This document shows positions 62,091 to 64,000 of a DNA stretch of 64,000 bases, in pieces. The position numbers and the translations under genes are program-made. Position 1 is the first letter of the stretch; each line of letters begins with the position of its first letter. The notes beneath the pieces are model-generated. The model did no database searches. It was not told the DNA's origin and saw only the letters and a program-made list of their open reading frames with translations. Origin of the DNA: Mastigias papua (lineage: Eukaryota > Cnidaria > Scyphozoa > Rhizostomeae > Mastigiidae); contig OZ025278.1 of NCBI GenBank assembly GCA_964019165.1, positions 15,816,759 through 15,880,758 on the forward strand. The letters are read 5' to 3'.

Positions 62091-64000
62091 TTTTCAATGT
62101 TCAATCAATTTGAATCAATTTCAAATTTGATCATTTTTGAGCAAAATACCAAGGCTATAGCCTTACTGTTTGGCCACAAATCGCTCATTTTCATCACTTT
62201 TCAATGTTGAATCAAAGTCAATCAATTTCAAATGTGGTCATTTGTGAGCAAAATACCAAGGCTATAGCCTTACTTTTTGGCCAAAAATCGCTCACTTTCA
62301 TCACTTTTCAATCTTGAATTAAAATCAATCACTTTCAAAGTTGGCCATTTTTGAGCAAAATACCAAGGCTATAGCCTTACTTTTTGGCCAAACATCTCTC
62401 ATTTTCATCACTTTTCAATGTTGACTCACAATCAATCTAATTCAAAATTGGCCATTTTTGAGGAAAATACTAAGGCTATAGCCCTACTTTTTAGCCAAAT
62501 ATCGTTCATTGTCATCACTTTTCAATGTTCAATGACAATCAATCAATTAAAAATGTGGTCATGTTTGAGCAAAATACCAAGGTTATAGCCTTACTCTTTG
62601 CCAAAAATCGCTCATTTTCATCACTTTTCAATGTTGAATCAAAATCAATCAATTTCAAATTTGGTCATGTTTGAGCAAAATACCAAGGCTATAGCCGTAC
62701 TCTTTGGCAACAAATCGCTCATTTTCATCAATTTTCAATGTTGAATCAAAATCAATCAATTTCAAATGTGGTGATTTTTGAGCAAAATACCAAGGTTATA
62801 GTCTTACTTTTTGGCCAAAAATCGCTCACTTTCATCACTTTTCAATGTTGAATCAAAATCAATGAATTTACAATTTGGTCATGTTGGAGCAAAATACCAA
62901 GGCTATTGCCTTACTTCTTGGGCAAAAATCGCTCATTTTCATCACTGGTCAATGTTGAATCAAAATCAATCAATGTCAAATTTGGTCATTGTTGAGCAAA
63001 ATACCAAGGCTATAGCCTTACTCTTTGGCAACAAATCGCTCATTTTCATGACTTTTCAATGTTGAATCACAATCAATCAATGTCACATTTAGTCATTTGT
63101 GAGCAAAATACCAAGGCTATAGCCTTACTTTTTGGCCAAAAAATCGCTCATTTTCATCACTTGTCAATCTTGAATCAAAAACCAGACAATGTCAAATTTA
63201 GTCATTTTTCAGCAAAATACTAAGGCTATAGCCTTACTTTTTGTTCAAAAGTCGCTCATTGTCATCACTTTTCAATGTTGAATCAAAGTCAATCAATTTC
63301 AAATTTGGTCATGTTTGAGCAAAATACCAAGGCTATAGCCTTACTGTTTGGCCACAAATCGCTCAGTTTCATCACTTTTCAATGTTGAATCAAACTCAAT
63401 CAATTTCAAATTTGGTCATTTTTCAGCAAAATACCAAGGCTATTGCCTTACTTTCTGGCCAACAATCGCTCATTTTCATCACTTTCCAATGTTGAATGAA
63501 AATTAATCAATGTCACATTTAGTCATTTTTGAGCAAAATACCAAGGCTATAGCCTTACTTTTTGGCCAAAAATCGCTCATTTTCATCACTTTTCAATGTT
63601 GAATCAACATCACTCAATTTCAAATTTGGTCATTTTTGAGCAAAATACTAAGGCTATAGCCTTACTCTTTGGCCAACAATCGCTCATTTTGATCACTTTC
63701 CAATGTTGAATGAAAATTAATCAATGTCAAATTTAGTTACTTTTGAGCCTAATAGCAAGGCTATAGCCTTACTTTTTGGCCAATAATCGTTCATTTTCAT
63801 CACTTTTCAATGTTGAATCAAATTCAATGAGTTTCAAATTTGGTCATGTGTGAGCAAAATACCAAGGCTATTGCCTTACTTTTTGGCCAAAAATCGCTCA
63901 TTTTCATCACTTTTCAATGTGGAATCAAAGTCAATCAATTTCAAATTTGGTCATTTTTGAGCAGAATACTAAAGCTATAGCCTTACTTTTTGGCCAAACA

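Larger units (their letters stand above)
38521..64000. repeat. 107-bp satellite array, about 239 monomers, open at right edge
   Basis: Head-to-tail monomers of 107 bp (subtypes with CCAGAC are 108 bp). Each has, in order, AAGGCTATAGCCTT, AC, TTTTTGGCCAAAAA, TCGCTCATTTTCATCACTTT, TCAATGTTGAATCA, a variable CAATCAAT block, TTCAAATTTGGTCAT and TTTTGAGCAAAATACC. Roughly 30% GC. Several monomer subtypes recur (GCTATTGCC; CTTCTTGGGCAAAAATC; CTCTTTGGCAACAAATC; GTGGAATCAAAGTC; CCAGACAATG). No transposon interrupts it. Array size beyond the window is unknown. Confidence 0.99.

Noticed and set aside
46751..63065. Recurrent 61-84 codon open frames (MAKNRSFSSLFNVES..., MANNRSFSS...) as a protein family
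   Set aside because: They lie wholly within the 107-bp satellite, begin at fixed points in the monomer, and drift through frames because 107 is not a multiple of 3. They repeat with the HOR period and have no promoter, splice or family signal.
38521..64000. CRISPR-like array
   Set aside because: The unit is a continuous 107-bp tandem monomer with no unique spacers, in a eukaryotic genome with introns.
38521..64000. CENP-B box in the satellite
   Set aside because: The required TTCG...CGGG pattern is absent; the consensus monomer contains one CpG only.

Overview
This is animal (metazoan) nuclear DNA. A single-copy gene is split into at least 27 short exons with long, AT-rich, repeat-filled introns, and a tandem satellite fills the last 40% of the window. 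The split gene and the mixture of R2-like, CR1/Jockey-like and Penelope-like retroelement relics point to an invertebrate. The wording of the reverse transcriptase relics reminded me of cnidarian or sponge elements, but I cannot name the species from sequence alone.

Region 1 (57-36733, + strand): the 3' part of the 2-oxoglutarate dehydrogenase E1 gene (OGDH, TCA cycle). I rebuilt 27 exons whose phases all agree. They encode about 945 residues and end in a TAA stop. The mitochondrial presequence and the first roughly 75-80 residues lie upstream of the window. No other host protein gene was found; the remaining open frames in the introns are chance or transposon relics.

Region 2 (introns): a record of mobile DNA. 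There are two non-LTR reverse transcriptase relics (4320-5480 minus, 29510-30500 plus) and an R2-type relic with a restriction-like endonuclease motif (24560-26760, with a second tail piece at 26990-27130). Two Penelope-like GIY-YIG endonuclease pieces lie in divergent orientation (5585-6990 minus, 7790-8190 plus). There are also a tRNA-derived SINE (about 18849-19127 minus), several terminal-inverted-repeat MITEs (6131-6288, 10083-10610, 12402-12932, 15215-15557, 37177-37971), a dispersed hairpin family, and several microsatellites and minisatellites.

Region 3 (about 38310-64000, running off the window): a satellite of about 239 monomers of 107 bp (some 108 bp). The left edge decays into unrecognisable monomers. 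The interior is organised into successive higher-order repeats of different size (1177, 749, 1821/2036, 428 and 535 bp). Each consensus monomer carries two adjacent perfect 14-bp palindromes 2 bp apart and a single CpG. This is the most striking and possibly undescribed structure in the window. The 74-84 residue open frames inside it are by-products of the repeat, not genes.
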